The translations under genes were made by a program, and so were the position numbers. The notes under the pieces are model-generated. The model saw only the letters and a program-made list of their open reading frames with translations. It searched no databases and was not told the DNA's origin. This document shows positions 1 to 9,823 of a stretch of DNA of 64,000 bases, in pieces. Position 1 is the stretch's first letter. Each line of letters begins with the position of its first letter. The stretch is from Nitzschia sp. DOCU1 (Eukaryota > Bacillariophyta > Bacillariophyceae > Bacillariales > Bacillariaceae). The stretch spans positions 186,001-250,000 of the forward strand of contig OX595985.1 in the NCBI GenBank assembly GCA_951394045.1, in the 5' to 3' direction.

Positions 1-88
1 TGCCCCCGCTGGTTTCGATAAGTCAATCATAGAAAAGAGAAAGATTAGTAGAAAATAGGTTTAGCTGCTGGCCTAGTGAGCGCTTGTG

Positions 89-856
89 CTATGCGGCAGA
101 AGCTGTCGTAACAGCTCCTTTGCCTAGCATCCGAAAAGCGTTGTAGAGAAAGAACGCCCGGTTAGGAACGGTGCGACTTCGGCTGTCCAGGATATGCACA
201 ATAGACAAAATGTTTTCGTAGCAAATTTTGCTGCTGGAATTGTTTCCAGCAAGGAATTGGGCATGGGCCAGGTTTAATAAAATCGCCAACGCATGCAATG
301 GGACGAGGTTCAGGCCCTTGCGCCATTGGAGGGAGTACGCAAGTTGCCATTGCTTCTCCGCTCTTTGGATCAAAGTCTCCTGCTTCTTCTTCGACGGAGA
401 CGACGTCGTTTCAGAAAAGGCCGACAGGTGAGTCGAAAGAGCCAAATTGTAGAGGGTAACAAAGACGAACTGGTTGACGGTTACAGAAGCGTCCGGTAGA
501 TGGAGCGGGTGCGCAAACAACGGCAGCTCAGCGCAAGAAGACCCCAGCAGCGACGTGGTCTGGACAGCCGAGTCTCCTTGTTGGAAAAGCTTGTTATTTT
601 CGTCGATGGGACAGACAAAACGAGCCGAAGGCGATGAATAGGTAGGGCTCAAGCAGCTTTCCCGGGCAAACGGCGACCCATGGTAGTAAAAGTTGATGTC
701 GCGTCGTCGAACATCGCGTAGAAGCCTGTTAACTGCGGAAAATGCGCTGCTGAATCCAGCACGTGCAGCTTCGAGCTTGCCGGCTTCAAACAACAACACA
801 GACTCTTGGTGGAGTTCAAAGATTTTGTGGGCATCTCGATGTTGGTGCTTGGCCAT
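89..856 (-). CDS. Paralog 1 of a three-member unrecognised protein family (255 aa)
   Basis: Single-exon reading frame. I chose the ATG at 856 because the frame only extends upstream through a GTG, and because residue 1 here (MAKHQHRD) aligns with the ATG starts of the two neighbouring paralogs. The N-terminal helix (ELHQESVLLFEAGKLEAAR) and the C-terminal half (VNQFVFVTLYNLALS, HALAILLNLAHAQ, CYENILSIVHILDSR, VPNRAFFLYNAF, ending TTASAA) are shared with the genes at 1658 and at 3539/11982. The pattern of amphipathic helices separated by small residues is reminiscent of TPR-like repeats, but I cannot assign a family or function. No signal peptide or membrane segment is visible. Probably a soluble, lineage-specific tandem family; gene reality is well supported by the conservation. 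Confidence 0.8.
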   Translation of the reverse strand: MAKHQHRDAHKIFELHQESVLLFEAGKLEAARAGFSSAFSAVNRLLRDVRRRDINFYYHGSPFARESCLSPTYSSPSARFVCPIDENNKLFQQGDSAVQTTSLLGSSCAELPLFAHPLHLPDASVTVNQFVFVTLYNLALSTHLSAFSETTSSPSKKKQETLIQRAEKQWQLAYSLQWRKGLNLVPLHALAILLNLAHAQFLAGNNSSSKICYENILSIVHILDSRSRTVPNRAFFLYNAFRMLGKGAVTTASAA

Positions 857-1657
857 GGTGGGCTCTTCTTTGTTCCAAAAACTGGCAGTAATCGGAAATT
901 GTGAGGGCCGCGCGTTGACTCCTCGAACCAAGTGAACAATTACTAGACCCACACGATTTAGAGGTTGAAGTTACAGTGGCAAGCGAAGGTGATGACACCA
1001 ACGAAGAAATAAGCCTCTATTAACCCCCTGGGCATCGCCCCCTTCGCACGATGGCGGCACGGGCGGACGGGGGCGAGAAAATTTCTCCAAAGTCTCTTCT
1101 TGAGAGAGTTTTGGGGGCCCGTTGCTGGACAATTGCCCGGAAGACTTATTAAATCGGGTAGGACATATTCAGGTCGAAGTTGAACCAGCCCCTGGCGAAG
1201 GTTTTGGGGTGTAAACGATTCTCATAATAATAGTACTCTTAGATGCCATAGCGGGGCATTGGATGACCAAACGTGTTCCATGATGGCATGAAAAATCTGC
1301 ATGTTGGGGAATTTGCGGACCTCAGTTGGCGGAGAGGAGTTCGAACAAGATCGGTAACCATGGCAGCCAATCCAGTCAACTATCATGACCGAATCGAACC
1401 CATGTGCGATACTACTATGGGTTATCCTGCAGAGCTTGCCTAGGGGAGGCCACGAGCATCTTAAAAGTCCGTCAATGTGAAACAAGGAAGCTACTAGTAG
1501 TAGGAGTAATGGAGCTGCTGCTGCCGCCCATAGTTTGTTTGTGAGTTACTGATCATGAAGTACAACGGGCGGGGGGCACTACGACAATCATGAATCAGAC
1601 CCCATTAAAGCTTAATCTAAACAATAGTCCAGTCTTAGTGTTATGATTGCTAGGAGG
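857..1657. other. Intergenic spacer between paralogs 1 and 2
   Basis: I see no convincing gene. A GC-rich stretch lies near 1025-1130. A minus-strand open stretch at 1222-1485 contains a short peptide (PPTEVRK) like the start of paralog 2, too short to call a relic. The rest holds the presumed 3' flank of paralog 2 and the promoter of paralog 1. Confidence 0.5.
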
Positions 1658-2437
1658 TTAAGCAGCCGATGCCGTACTGACTGGATTATTGCCACTAAGC
1701 ATCCTGAATGCGCTGTAGACAAAGAATGATCGGTTCGGAACCGAATGATTCCTACCTTCCAGTATTTGGATGGCTGATAAAATGTTCTCAAAACACTTTT
1801 TGCTTCCTGCACTGTTACCAACAACACATTGAGCATGCCCCAAGTTCACCAAAACCGCAAGAGCATGTATTGGCTTCAAGTTCAAAGCTGGACGCCACTG
1901 GAAGGAGTATACCAGCTCCCATAGTTTGGCCGCTGTTTGCATAGACACTGATGACGAGTGCTCGTGGTTGGTGGGTCTAATCTCGCCTGGGCTGCCCGCG
2001 AGCATGAGCGCCGAAAGGTGTGTCGAGAGGGCGAGGTTATATAGTGTGACAAATGCAAACTGGTTCACCGTTGAGAGTTCTGGAAGCTTCAGAACGCGAT
2101 AGTGTATGGGAATATCGGATGCTGTGGATAGCATGTTGAGGGGACCAATGGTGGCCTTTTCACTTTCTTCGTCATTCTCGCAGATTTGTACGTCATGCAA
2201 GTCCAGGGGCTTTGAGAATTCAGGGCTTTCTTGATTCGATCGGACGAGTGGGGATCCTTTGAAGTAGAAAGCGTCAGGACGCTTTGTCTGGTGTAGCATC
2301 CTGTTCATTGCCGCGAAGGCGTCCGTGAAAATTTGCCTTGACGACTCGATGCGACCCTGTTCAAAAAGCTGCACAGCTTCTTGGTGGAGGGTGTAGACAG
2401 CTTCCATCTCTTTTCTAACTTCCGTGGGGGAGTTCAT
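1658..2437 (-). CDS. Paralog 2 of the same unrecognised family (259 aa)
   Basis: Single-exon frame. The ATG at 2437 is preferred over the upstream TTG at 2473 because it gives the same N-terminus length as its paralogs. Conserved blocks are TLHQEAVQLFEQGR near the N-terminus, TVNQFAFVTLYNLALSTHL in the middle, then KLWELVYSFQWRP, HALAVLVNLGHAQC, CFENILSAIQILEGR and VPNRSFFVYSAFRML, ending STASAA exactly as paralog 1 does. The region between residues about 60 and 120 is divergent and Ser/Glu-rich, as in the others. The three copies lie head-to-tail on the minus strand, consistent with tandem duplication. Function unknown; soluble by appearance. Confidence 0.82.
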   Translation of the reverse strand: MNSPTEVRKEMEAVYTLHQEAVQLFEQGRIESSRQIFTDAFAAMNRMLHQTKRPDAFYFKGSPLVRSNQESPEFSKPLDLHDVQICENDEESEKATIGPLNMLSTASDIPIHYRVLKLPELSTVNQFAFVTLYNLALSTHLSALMLAGSPGEIRPTNHEHSSSVSMQTAAKLWELVYSFQWRPALNLKPIHALAVLVNLGHAQCVVGNSAGSKKCFENILSAIQILEGRNHSVPNRSFFVYSAFRMLSGNNPVSTASAA

Positions 2438-3538
2438 TGTGTTTATTTTCTTCAGGTGGTTTGCTGATGGCAAGAGTGTAAATTGTGAACTTCGAGTTTT
2501 TCTTCTGTTTCAGACCGCAAAGATGAAGTGGCACATTTTGGTCCTTTCAGAGGGGTCGCCACCGCCGTAACGGGTACTGGCGTGCCCGTTGAAGTTGAAC
2601 AAAAGGACGTATTTCACACAGTTCATAAGCCTGTCGGTGTTGAAGTAGCACACTATTCGCTGCACAAGCGATTCTGAATTTAGTCAAAAGTGCCTTTTGT
2701 GTTCATGCCAGCAACTCATGCACGCATCGAGTTGTGCAGAGAACCACCTTTTGCCTTTTAATCGAGAGCTTTCTTCCCCAAGTTCTCGGGGCAAAGAGAA
2801 TTTTTTAAGGCTTCTTCCTTTGTTCGTACCGTACCGTCCGTTACTCGTAGCGACAACAAACCCTGACAGCTCAAGGCGAAGAAAGTACCATGTGTTAAGG
2901 GCACTTTCTTCGCCTATCTCCGCTTTCTACAATACAACCGTTTTACCGGATACTTCAACACTAGCGGGATTGACGACGCGCTAAGATGGAATGGACGCTG
3001 CATTTGCACCACGCGGATGAAATCCCTAATCATGGGGCGAAGGGAGCTTGAAAAGGGAATTGACGTGGCACCACCAGAGGATCCCGCATCATGGGGCGAA
3101 TGGATCGCCTCGTTCCTTTCTTGTCGACTACCGGTAAACCTGTCTTGATATGTTTGTATGTAGACACGATGGGTATGTCACTTATTAAAACTTGTTCTCC
3201 TTACTACCGGTAGGTCTAGTCTGCAACACGATAAGTAGATAACTGGTACGATATACGGTAGAGACAGGCTCTACAGCTGCTAGAGCAGCAAGAATACCTA
3301 GATGTTATATAAGATGTATCTGTCTATGTTCTATAATATGTATTAACGAAGCAAAAAGCAAAAAGGTTGAAAGGCAAGAGCCGCAGCGCAGTTCTCTTTA
3401 CAAAGAAGCTCGGGGTTCTGTGTCGATTCTCTGATTCTACAACACTTGCACCACCATCCTCCTAGGCGGGCTTGTTGCCACAGTGAGACCAGCGGCATGT
3501 ATATGGCATGATATGTTGGGGTGGGGCGGCGTCCAACA
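2438..3538. other. Spacer with a 12-bp hairpin
   Basis: About 1.1 kb without a supportable gene. It holds a perfect 12-bp inverted repeat (GGCGAAGAAAGT, 2875-2886, with its complement at 2903-2914, loop 16 nt) and a short direct repeat containing TCATGGGGCGAA near 3031 and 3090. The right part is the 3' flank of the interrupted paralog 3. Confidence 0.5.
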
Positions 3539-3616
3539 TCAGGCAGCCGTCGCTGTCGTGCAGCCTCCCCCCCTGCCCCCGGTGCCACCCAGCATGCAAT
3601 AGGCACTGTATAGAAA
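3539..3616 (-). pseudogene. 3' fragment of paralog 3, cut off by a retrotransposon
   Basis: Reading the minus strand from 3616, the codons give FLYSAYCMLGG followed by a Gly-rich stretch and CTTATAA, then TGA at 3541-3539. This is the expected C-terminus of the family (compare FLYNAFRMLGKGAVTTASAA in paralog 1). The 19 bp at 3598-3616 are repeated at 11982-12000, where the rest of the gene lies. Counting the duplicated 19 bp once, 799 + 59 nt = 858 nt, an exact multiple of three (285 aa plus stop). So the pre-insertion gene was open to its normal end. Confidence 0.88.
3598..3616. repeat. Left target-site duplication of the non-LTR retrotransposon
   Basis: The 19-mer aataggcactgtatagaaa is identical to 11982-12000. 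Flanking bases differ (c before and c after on this side, t before and g after on the other), so the repeat is exactly 19 bp. Confidence 0.93.
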
Positions 3617-3728
3617 CAAACAAACAAACCTTTAATAGTTAAACAGCTATCTCTTTTGCCCCATTTACGGAAACAAATAGACTCACCGTGACGGCCTCCT
3701 GGGAGGCGGTCAAAGAAATGAGAAGAAA

Positions 3729-6700
3729 CTAGCCAGGATGGTCCGGCCACAAGCTAGTAAGCAAGCGCTGGCGTGGCCGAGGTCGAGGCGCGACAGGAGA
3801 AGGCGGAGCAACAGGGCCAGACGAAGTGGCCAGGGAACTGGACCGACGAGCAGATCGCCGTGACACAGCGAAATAATCCGTCAGACGTTGGGAGCGAAAA
3901 GAATCTTTGCGGGGACGGCGACGCCCACGACGGCGTGCAGAAGAAGCGGAAGCAGCAGTTTTGGGCGGAACTGCAGTAGCTGGTCGAAGAGGCGGAAAAT
4001 ACTTAGTCAGTGGTGGCATTGTCTTAAGAAGGAGCTTTCGGGACGCGCGAACGCTGCGACGAATCAGTGGACGGTGGATAGCCAACCAGTTCACAAGATC
4101 AGTAGTGGACGCCTGCAAATGGGTTTCAACATCATCCCGGAAAATCGAGCGATCCTCCCCGAGCACATCGGAGCGGAGGCGATAAAGCTCACGGAGCTCC
4201 CGCTCAGCCTGATGCCGCTTAAGTCGAGCCCGCGACTCAGCGTCGTCGCCGTGACGAATCTTGCACCGTACCAGCCAAAGAGTGTGAGACTGTTTCATAA
4301 TGAGCGATATCAACGACGGAAGCCAAGAAGCCTCATGAGGCTTGGGAGTGTAGCGGGCCCGGGACCACCGCCGAGACTGCACAAACCGCCATTCCTCAAC
4401 AAACTTGCCACGCAAAAGCTGATTCCAGCCCACCAAAGATTGCTGCCGAATCAAAGGCTGAAGGTCATCAGGGAAAGCCGAAGAATCCAATGGCTGCTGG
4501 GTAAAGTAAGCCAACATGCCAGCATGTAACAAACGGAGCAAGTCAGGGTCGACATAAGAATCAAACTCTTTATCAATCAGAAGGCATAAATCGCGGCGCC
4601 AGAGCTGGCGGCTTTCAACGGTACACTGGAACAGATGATCATCTGTCTCATTGGGGAGCAGGCAACAGGGGCAACGGTCGTCGTACTTTGGGTCGCGGCG
4701 ATGGAGACGATCGCCAGTCGGTAAAAGATTGAACGATAACTTTGTCAAGAAATTGCGGATGCGATGATTCTTCTTGTTCGCAGATCCAAACGATTCCCAA
4801 TCGATGAGATCAAAGCATTCTGCACGCCAGTCAAACCGCTCGCAGTAGTATGCTCGAAGAGCAGGCAGGTGAGCAGTAGCGCGCAAGGTGGCTTCGAGGC
4901 GTCGGGTCACGGTGTGGCCATTCACAATCAGTTGGACCTTAGAACCTGGGTCAAAGGGGACACGAGGGAAAAGAGTTCCACACTCTTCAAGATATGCCGT
5001 GCAAAGCCGATCGGCATCCACATTCAGCTGCGCAAGAAACGATAATGAGTCGTAGGCCACATGTTTGTCTTGGTGCCCTTTGATATGCTGAAGCGTAGGC
5101 TGGTCCGGATAGGCAGCCAAGGCCGAGTGATTAGCCTGCAGGACGTCCCATTCAGAATCGAGAACCGACTTGGTTCGCGCGAGGGGGTAACTAAAGAGCC
5201 ATTTCAATTTCTTAATCATGCCAAGATTGTCGGCGCAGAGCTTCAGGTGACCACGAGGAAGCGGGCGACCAGTGAATTCGAAAGCTTTCTGGATAAACAA
5301 GTTGCCAGCCCAACTGCCATAATTTTCGGAGCGATACGATCTTGGATCCCGTCCGAGAGCAGGACCGCTGCCTTCGGCAAGGCGACGTTTGGTCAACCGA
5401 TCAGCGACGATCCAACCGAAAGCCCCATAGCTTTCGGGAATCGCCCCACCATCGGTCGCCAAAACAATTGTGGAAAGGTTACTCAGCGAATCGCAAAACT
5501 CGAACACATCCGCCACAAGAAACCGCCACCGAGACAATGCCGTAGCGATATACTCTGGTTGGTGATAGAGAAACTCTTCAAAAGTCGGATGTACCGCGGC
5601 AGGAGGATGCTCAACAACACCAGGGGTCACTAAAGGAATGCAGAAGCCATCCCGATACTCCAAGATAGAGATCGGGATGCCGTCGGAACAGCAATCGCGA
5701 CTGAAAAGAGCTTGGCGGCCGAAGACGCGAGACCGAATGCGTGGATGGTAATGGTAGCGACCAGAGTCAAGGACAACAACGCACTGCCACCGAGGGGAGA
5801 ATAAGACGCGCCAAGACCGACGTAGACGCAGGGCATACTCCAGCCAAGGGCCTAAAGGTTTCCGCAAAGCAGACTTGGGATCGGATAAGCGTCGCAGGAA
5901 TCGTCGCCACACTGCCCAGTGCTTGTCAGCCGGGCGATCTTGCCGAGGCTCCATGAGCCGGGACGGGTTTTCAGAGGACCGAAGCCCTTGGGAAATCCCA
6001 GGAAGAAGTTGTTGACCATCAGCGGTGGCAATATCAGAGACTGTCAGCACTTGAAGAAACAGACGACAAGCATTGAGGATCCGAACGTCATCGTCAGAAA
6101 AGCACCCGGCTTGGAGGGCCACATCCATCAAATAAGTGTCGCCCACGCGCTGAAGTGGTTGAACCTTCACATCAGCAATAAGCAAGGATGCGTTAATGCG
6201 ATGAAGGAAGGAACGGACTGACTTAAGCCAGAAACTTTCAAGATGAGGCAAATGAACCGACGGGTCTTCAAGAAGCAAATGCTGAGTCCCCACAGCGTAC
6301 TGGCAGGACTCCAATGTAATGCGCAACATGTCGCCACCCTGATCCCCAGGAATGCGAAGATGGCGGAGAATCATACGAACTTGATCGATGCCTTGCTCTG
6401 TCCGCAAATCTCGAAAATCAATACCACTAAAGCGGCTCGGACCGAAAACAATAGCACGGGACATGGTGCTACAATATCGCATCTTCTGCAAAGTCACACA
6501 GACCATTTTCTTTTGGATAGTGTCGAGCTGTGAGGGACTGAGGTGCGAGACAGCCAGTGGGAACCCAACGCTCTTAAGAAAGACAGCATAATAATAAATC
6601 CATGCCTCGTGGGGTTGGACGTGACTCGTCGACAGTGTTCGGGCAAACAGAGTAGCCTTCTTCTGCAAGGCAGCAGCTTGGGTGCGCTGGCTAGCGACCG

Positions 6701-9700
6701 GAGCCTGGTAACTTCCCAGAATCTTGTGCGGAGTAGCAAACGACATTTGCGTAATGGTGATCGGGGAACCGCTGCTATCCCGAACCTGAAGCGGAGGGCC
6801 AAATGTGCCGGGTCGAAACGTCGGTAAGCCTTTGGAAGTGAAATCCACATGAAGCAGGTGATAGTAGCATTTGGGGAGTTCAAGATCTCCACCGCTCGCG
6901 AAAAGAATATCGCGCCACAACTGAGCATCGTGACTGGCGCGAGCAACAAGATCAGGGATAGTAGTGGACGGAGTGCCAGCGACTTGCGAATTATTATCAT
7001 CAACGAAGCCAGCCATTGCAAGCTTCAGGCGTTTCCCCCGGTCCGGAGAGAAATATTCAGCACCATGGCATTGCTCTTCATAAATATCAAACAGAGTGGA
7101 GCAATCAAATCCCCACGCCGGCGGAGACGAAGTACTACCCTGGCCATTGCCAAAGATAGGCGCGTTGTCGTCGTGTTGGTAATAATCCTTCGAGACACCA
7201 AGCATTGTCTTGACGAGGTACCGAGCATATTCCAAGAAGTTCCCCTGAACTGCAGCCACCGATGCGTCCAAGCCAAACGCCCGAGCAATCAACACCGTGA
7301 TGTGAGCCAACATCCGATCATAGCAGGCCGTGGCGTCGTTGCTGAATTTCAAATGAGGATAGCGTGTTGCAAGAACGTAGTCATATTGCAGAATTTCCAA
7401 TAAGACGGGGTCAAGAGCTTGGCGGTGTGGACGAGAGCCGTAGCATCCCGGATTGAGCAGGCCGTTGTCTTCAGCGTAATGTAGCAAATCCCGATACTTG
7501 ATACCGAGAAAGGCGTTCAGAACCGCTTCATACAGATGAATGACACGGAGGCGATGAAGCATGGGATTACCCGGTTCCTTTTCCAGCATAGCTGTCACAA
7601 CTGTCTTCCAGAGATCAAAGCAGTACCCGTGCTTCTCAGCATAGGAAAGCGTGGAGAAATGGGCCATCCAAAGCTCACGTTTCTTGCGCTGCATATCCTC
7701 AAAAAGCGGATCGTCTTGATCGATACCATCAGGGCGAAACAAGGCATGATAGTGACTCAAGTGGCGTCCTGAGGGAGAGGTCGACGTGGACTCCCGCCAA
7801 AGCTTGATTTTCTTTTGGAAATCCGGAAGGGTCAATGGCACGGAACGCGGCGGAGCTTTCCGACGACAATGGCGAAGGATGCGTTGAGCCTGAGGGTCAT
7901 CAGTCAGTTGGGTAACATCAAAAGTCCCATCCAAGAGAGCTTCGGCAGTGGCGGTGGTGGCACCCCATCCAATGGCATCGCGGACGGCTTTAGCCGCGAG
8001 AGGCGTATCCTTTGCTTGGCCGAAATGCTGAATATTCCGCTGAAGCAGTGTACGCTCGATCTCTTCCGGATCTTGAATCATTTTCCAAAGGGATTCATCG
8101 TCGCAAGACACAGATTTAGGGTCAGCAGTCGGATCACGAGGAACTTTCAACATGCTGAGGCCACCACTTGCTTTCGGTTTGGCACTAGGAATCCTGCGAT
8201 ACATGTTCTTCATGTCCTGGGCACGTAGGTACTGAGTTTCAAGTTTCTTGGGGTCCTTGTCAGGAAATTGCGCCTGCAAAGCCTTGATCCGAAGTTGATG
8301 GTATTCCTCACGAAGCTCCCGGGCCTTCTTGGCAACCTCTCGGCAGCGGCGGCGAGCCTGGCGAATGGCTTTGACAGTATCGGCATAGGTCTCAGGAATG
8401 ACAATGGGCTCAGGTAGAGAACGCTGACGGCGGTCGATTTGAGCAGACATGTCGTAGCCAGTAAGTAGCGAGCTGAGGCGACGCTTAAGGATGTGCAAAG
8501 TCGTCATTGCAGTATGGACGTCTTCCGACCATGGAAGCCGCTGGTAGCTCTTGCATTTCAGCTCGGCATGCAACATGCCGCGTAGGATATCGCGTTCCAC
8601 ACTTTCAGCAAGGTCGTGGCAAGGTTCATCAGACTCCAGCATTTCTTGAGCCCGGGCATAGACGTCATGAAGGTCGCAGTACTCGCTAAAAGCGTTGACA
8701 TACTTGATGATGAGAGGCGGAACGTCCGTGCGAACGTGACGCTCGGATGGACTTGCTATCGCAACCGGTGCCCGATCAAAAATTCCTGGCAAACGCAAGT
8801 CGACAAAAAGGCCACGATGATCCGAGAAAATGCGGTGATTGAAAGGCTCAATGCCGGAGCACTTGAGGTGGGGGACCAACCGTGACGAAACAAACATGTA
8901 GTCAACCCGTTTGGGCCCACGGGCGTAAGTTGGACGCTCCGTTTCCAAGCCGTGCCGAAAAACATGACAATCCGTAAGCCCGCCAGCATCGAGAACAACT
9001 TGCATGCCTTGAGCATCAAGACCGATCTCCTCATTGAAATCTCCCATCAGAATAATGTCGTGGTCTGCCTGTTGAAGTTCGGAAACATATTTAGCCAGAT
9101 CCTGAATGAAAAGGCCCTTGGGATTTGGATTCGAATGACCGGCTGCTCGATACAGCGCCCGCTGTTGCTCGTATAGAGTATTATCTCCATGGTCGCCAGA
9201 ATCCTGAACGACCTGGTAGGCAACAATGACATGCACCAAACGGTTGTCTCGACCAAGCAAGCTCATGCTGCACCATCGACCGAATGGATCTGTGAGCGGA
9301 GCACGGCAGCGCCCGACAAGTCGTCGGGTCAACCCAAGAAGCAACCCACCCGGCTTGTCAGGGCCCTCAAACAGAACGTCGGAGTGGCCGAAATGCAGTT
9401 TGCTTTGAGGCCAGATCTTGCGAGCATATTGATGAAACTTGGTTCTGACGTGCTGAAGCTGGGAGTTAACCTTTGTCTCCACGAAACCAAAGATGTCAGC
9501 ATTAATTTCATCCATGTGATGAAAGAGATCGCCGATGTCCACGCCGTCGGAATCCAAACGAACGCCATTAATATTCTGAAAATAAATCCTGATTACTTGC
9601 TCCCGCCAGTTATCGGGGCCGAGTTCCTCCAAATCTTTGCCTTCAGTGTCAAGAGATAGTAGATGATCCAGATCATCGCCGTAAGGTTGGTTTGTGCGAA

Positions 9701-9815
9701 GATTGTCAACAGATAACGATGCAGGGGTGCGAGAATGATTGCGATGGATCTCCCGAGGGACAATGATGCGGTGCGGTGGTGAAGCGGAGGCATTAGTGGT
9801 CACGGATGCAACCAC
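3729..9815 (-). CDS. Retrotransposon ORF2: endonuclease, reverse transcriptase, RNase H (about 2,028 aa)
   Basis: Domains in order. First an apurinic-type (EEP) endonuclease in residues about 60-345, with FGFVETK, GDFNEE near residue 258 and the terminal SDHR near 332. Then a reverse transcriptase, with motif A NDATACYDRM near 828, GNGQGSTSSPPAWG in the template-binding block, and the catalytic FVDD near 936 (in place of the usual YADD/FADD). An RNase H domain has ATDGG near 1452, SENYG, CADN and GHQDKH near 1582. Last comes a Cys/His cluster (CPCC...H...C) near 1715. The C-terminus is rich in Arg, Ser and Pro. The first codon at 9815 is GTG, not ATG; the first in-frame ATG lies inside the endonuclease, so initiation needs another mechanism (see findings). 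Confidence 0.93.
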   Translation of the reverse strand: MVASVTTNASASPPHRIIVPREIHRNHSRTPASLSVDNLRTNQPYGDDLDHLLSLDTEGKDLEELGPDNWREQVIRIYFQNINGVRLDSDGVDIGDLFHHMDEINADIFGFVETKVNSQLQHVRTKFHQYARKIWPQSKLHFGHSDVLFEGPDKPGGLLLGLTRRLVGRCRAPLTDPFGRWCSMSLLGRDNRLVHVIVAYQVVQDSGDHGDNTLYEQQRALYRAAGHSNPNPKGLFIQDLAKYVSELQQADHDIILMGDFNEEIGLDAQGMQVVLDAGGLTDCHVFRHGLETERPTYARGPKRVDYMFVSSRLVPHLKCSGIEPFNHRIFSDHRGLFVDLRLPGIFDRAPVAIASPSERHVRTDVPPLIIKYVNAFSEYCDLHDVYARAQEMLESDEPCHDLAESVERDILRGMLHAELKCKSYQRLPWSEDVHTAMTTLHILKRRLSSLLTGYDMSAQIDRRQRSLPEPIVIPETYADTVKAIRQARRRCREVAKKARELREEYHQLRIKALQAQFPDKDPKKLETQYLRAQDMKNMYRRIPSAKPKASGGLSMLKVPRDPTADPKSVSCDDESLWKMIQDPEEIERTLLQRNIQHFGQAKDTPLAAKAVRDAIGWGATTATAEALLDGTFDVTQLTDDPQAQRILRHCRRKAPPRSVPLTLPDFQKKIKLWRESTSTSPSGRHLSHYHALFRPDGIDQDDPLFEDMQRKKRELWMAHFSTLSYAEKHGYCFDLWKTVVTAMLEKEPGNPMLHRLRVIHLYEAVLNAFLGIKYRDLLHYAEDNGLLNPGCYGSRPHRQALDPVLLEILQYDYVLATRYPHLKFSNDATACYDRMLAHITVLIARAFGLDASVAAVQGNFLEYARYLVKTMLGVSKDYYQHDDNAPIFGNGQGSTSSPPAWGFDCSTLFDIYEEQCHGAEYFSPDRGKRLKLAMAGFVDDNNSQVAGTPSTTIPDLVARASHDAQLWRDILFASGGDLELPKCYYHLLHVDFTSKGLPTFRPGTFGPPLQVRDSSGSPITITQMSFATPHKILGSYQAPVASQRTQAAALQKKATLFARTLSTSHVQPHEAWIYYYAVFLKSVGFPLAVSHLSPSQLDTIQKKMVCVTLQKMRYCSTMSRAIVFGPSRFSGIDFRDLRTEQGIDQVRMILRHLRIPGDQGGDMLRITLESCQYAVGTQHLLLEDPSVHLPHLESFWLKSVRSFLHRINASLLIADVKVQPLQRVGDTYLMDVALQAGCFSDDDVRILNACRLFLQVLTVSDIATADGQQLLPGISQGLRSSENPSRLMEPRQDRPADKHWAVWRRFLRRLSDPKSALRKPLGPWLEYALRLRRSWRVLFSPRWQCVVVLDSGRYHYHPRIRSRVFGRQALFSRDCCSDGIPISILEYRDGFCIPLVTPGVVEHPPAAVHPTFEEFLYHQPEYIATALSRWRFLVADVFEFCDSLSNLSTIVLATDGGAIPESYGAFGWIVADRLTKRRLAEGSGPALGRDPRSYRSENYGSWAGNLFIQKAFEFTGRPLPRGHLKLCADNLGMIKKLKWLFSYPLARTKSVLDSEWDVLQANHSALAAYPDQPTLQHIKGHQDKHVAYDSLSFLAQLNVDADRLCTAYLEECGTLFPRVPFDPGSKVQLIVNGHTVTRRLEATLRATAHLPALRAYYCERFDWRAECFDLIDWESFGSANKKNHRIRNFLTKLSFNLLPTGDRLHRRDPKYDDRCPCCLLPNETDDHLFQCTVESRQLWRRDLCLLIDKEFDSYVDPDLLRLLHAGMLAYFTQQPLDSSAFPDDLQPLIRQQSLVGWNQLLRGKFVEEWRFVQSRRWSRARYTPKPHEASWLPSLISLIMKQSHTLWLVRCKIRHGDDAESRARLKRHQAERELRELYRLRSDVLGEDRSIFRDDVETHLQASTTDLVNWLAIHRPLIRRSVRASRKLLLKTMPPLTKYFPPLRPATAVPPKTAASASSARRRGRRRPRKDSFRSQRLTDYFAVSRRSARRSSSLATSSGPVAPPSPVAPRPRPRQRLLTSLWPDHPG

Positions 9816-9823
9816 AGCAACTG

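Noticed and set aside
1222..1485. Possible relic of a fourth family paralog (PPTEVRK peptide)
   Set aside because: Only about eight residues resemble the start of paralog 2 and the downstream blocks are missing; could be chance.
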